Shown in pieces: positions 61,537 to 62,427 of a stretch of DNA of 62,427 nucleotides (its first letter is position 1; each line of letters opens with the position of its first letter). A program made the translations under genes and the position numbers. The notes beneath the pieces are model-generated. The model was not told the origin of the DNA. It did no database searches and saw only the letters and a program-made list of their open reading frames with translations. The stretch comes from Bacteroidia bacterium (lineage in GTDB: Bacteria > Bacteroidota > Bacteroidia > AKYH767-A > OLB10): assembly GCA_016788065.1 (NCBI GenBank), contig JAEUTI010000008.1, positions 1-62,427 of the forward strand, in the 5' to 3' direction.

Positions 61537-62028
61537 ATGATTGACCCAGCGGAATTAAACCGGAAGCAAAAGGCAATTGAAGCTGAAAACGGTAAATTTT
61601 ACCGACGTCTGAAAAAGCGATTTCCACCTAATATAGATGAGGAACTGATTGAACTGGATGCCCGGGTGTTTTCCAGAATAGATTGTCTTGCATGTGCGAA
61701 TTGCTGCAAGACCATTAGTCCCGTTTTTAAGGAACGGGACATTACTCGTTTGGCAACCCATTTTAAAGTTAGACCGGCAATTTTTACAGATAAGTATCTA
61801 TATATGGATGAAGACGGGGATTATGTCTTAAAAACTACTCCTTGTCCATTTCTACTCGCCGACAATAAATGCAGTGTATATGAACATCGACCTTTTGCAT
61901 GCCGTAGTTATCCACATACAGCAACTTTACCGTTAAAAAAGTCCTTGGAACTGACCATAAAAAACAGTGCTGTTTGTCCTGCCGTTTATGAAATCACAAC
62001 CATTTTAAAGAAGAAGTATCAGTTTTGA
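61537..62028 (+). CDS. YkgJ-type cysteine cluster protein
   Basis: 163 residues of the YkgJ/Fe-S-or-zinc cysteine cluster family: CLACANCCK at ~51-59, CPFLLADNKCSVYEHRPFACRSYP at ~107-130 (given here as CPFL..C, then RPFACRSYP), and a final VCPAVYEI. The C-x2-C-x2-CC spacing is typical. The family may coordinate a metal or Fe-S cluster; function is unproven. Start is ATG 61537, preceded closely by a G-rich TTGGAGGC. It is convergent with the partial peptidase gene. Confidence 0.85.
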   Translation: MIDPAELNRKQKAIEAENGKFYRRLKKRFPPNIDEELIELDARVFSRIDCLACANCCKTISPVFKERDITRLATHFKVRPAIFTDKYLYMDEDGDYVLKTTPCPFLLADNKCSVYEHRPFACRSYPHTATLPLKKSLELTIKNSAVCPAVYEITTILKKKYQF

Positions 62029-62034
62029 TACGCA

Positions 62035-62427
62035 TCAGTCCATTCCCAGATGATGCATCATAAAAGTGAAAATATCTGATTGCTCATCAATGAGTTTTGA
62101 TACCGGTTTTCCGGAACCATGTCCAGCATTGACATCAATACGAATCAACACAGGATTTTCTCCTGATTGTTTTTGCTGTAGGGTAGAGATGAATTTAAAG
62201 GAGTGTGCCGGTACAACCCGGTCGTCATGGTCGGCGGTAGTGACTAAAGTTGCAGGATAATTTATATTATCTTTTAAATTATGAAGCGGAGAATATTTCA
62301 ACAATGCTTCAAACTCTTCTTTTTTATCACTTGAACCATAGTCACCGGTCCATGCCCATCCAATGGTGAATTTGTGAAACCTTAGCATATCCATAACCCC
62401 AACAGCAGGAAGAGCAACCTTAAATAA
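62035..62427 (-). CDS. Prolyl oligopeptidase family C-terminus, cut by window edge
   Basis: 131 codons of the 3' end; the frame is open to the window end. The visible part is the end of the S9 peptidase alpha/beta-hydrolase domain: [21 protein letters not shown], then [12 protein letters not shown], the Asp of the triad in [16 protein letters not shown] and the His in [11 protein letters not shown]. Serine lies upstream outside the window. Prolyl oligopeptidases cut short peptides after proline. Identification is firm. Confidence 0.9.
   Translation of the reverse strand, partial: LFKVALPAVGVMDMLRFHKFTIGWAWTGDYGSSDKKEEFEALLKYSPLHNLKDNINYPATLVTTADHDDRVVPAHSFKFISTLQQKQSGENPVLIRIDVNAGHGSGKPVSKLIDEQSDIFTFMMHHLGMD

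Overview
The window is a stretch of AT-rich chromosome from a member of the Bacteroidota. The evidence is: many secreted proteins ending in type IX secretion system (T9SS) sorting tails, a TonB-dependent receptor with an N-terminal carboxypeptidase-regulatory-like domain, FISUMP and DUF3822 proteins, promoters with a TAnnTTTG -7 element instead of the sigma70 -10 box, and almost no Shine-Dalgarno sequences. I cannot fix the order; a Chitinophagales/Sphingobacteriales-like relative would fit. LAYOUT. 1-4923 holds housekeeping genes: birA (cut by the left edge), rsfS, ftsH, a LUD-domain protein, a DUF2007 protein and cdsA. 4986-6053 is a PF10023 metallopeptidase. 6126-21956 is a 16-kb block of secreted surface proteins. 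Four carry one related N-terminal domain that I cannot name, and four carry a cohesin-like module. The block also holds a SusD-less TonB-dependent receptor, a FISUMP lipoprotein and a beta-helix-like protein ending in a dockerin-like EF-hand. It is cut into operons by three strong terminators. 22012-30787, all on the minus strand, is a fatty-acid beta-oxidation cluster: acyl-CoA synthetase, fused hydroxyacyl-CoA dehydrogenase/enoyl-CoA hydratase, MORN protein, thiolase, OMP barrel and acyl-CoA dehydrogenase. 30894-41402 mixes a nitronate monooxygenase operon, a T9SS subtilase, a degenerate alpha/beta hydrolase, NifU-like and Mrp Fe-S proteins, an alkyltransferase-like protein and a 932-residue modular T9SS protein. 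41636-54279 is largely core metabolism and information processing: pfkA, an N-acetylglucosamine-kinase-like protein, coaD, rsmD, a RecD/Pif1-like helicase, an acyltransferase, tRNA-Val, a LysE exporter, a GH3-family protein, icd and dnaX. 54472-56413 has a secreted VWA protein and a small secreted protein behind a dyad operator. 56414-61500 is an AT-rich accessory island: a HARE-HTH protein, a small basic protein, an IS1595/ISXO2-type transposase with an RHH protein, a regulator plus Doc toxin pair, a HEPN-motif protein and at least two structured non-coding segments. A YkgJ-type cysteine cluster protein and a prolyl oligopeptidase (cut by the right edge) close the window. HOW IT WORKS TOGETHER. 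The 6-22 kb block looks like a co-regulated cell-surface or matrix apparatus; modules that resemble cohesin and dockerin partners occur side by side. The beta-oxidation genes form one functional pathway. The right-hand island looks like a toxin-antitoxin/defence and transposon landing zone with several autoregulatory palindromes. Functional statements are inferences from motifs read by eye; no database search was run.
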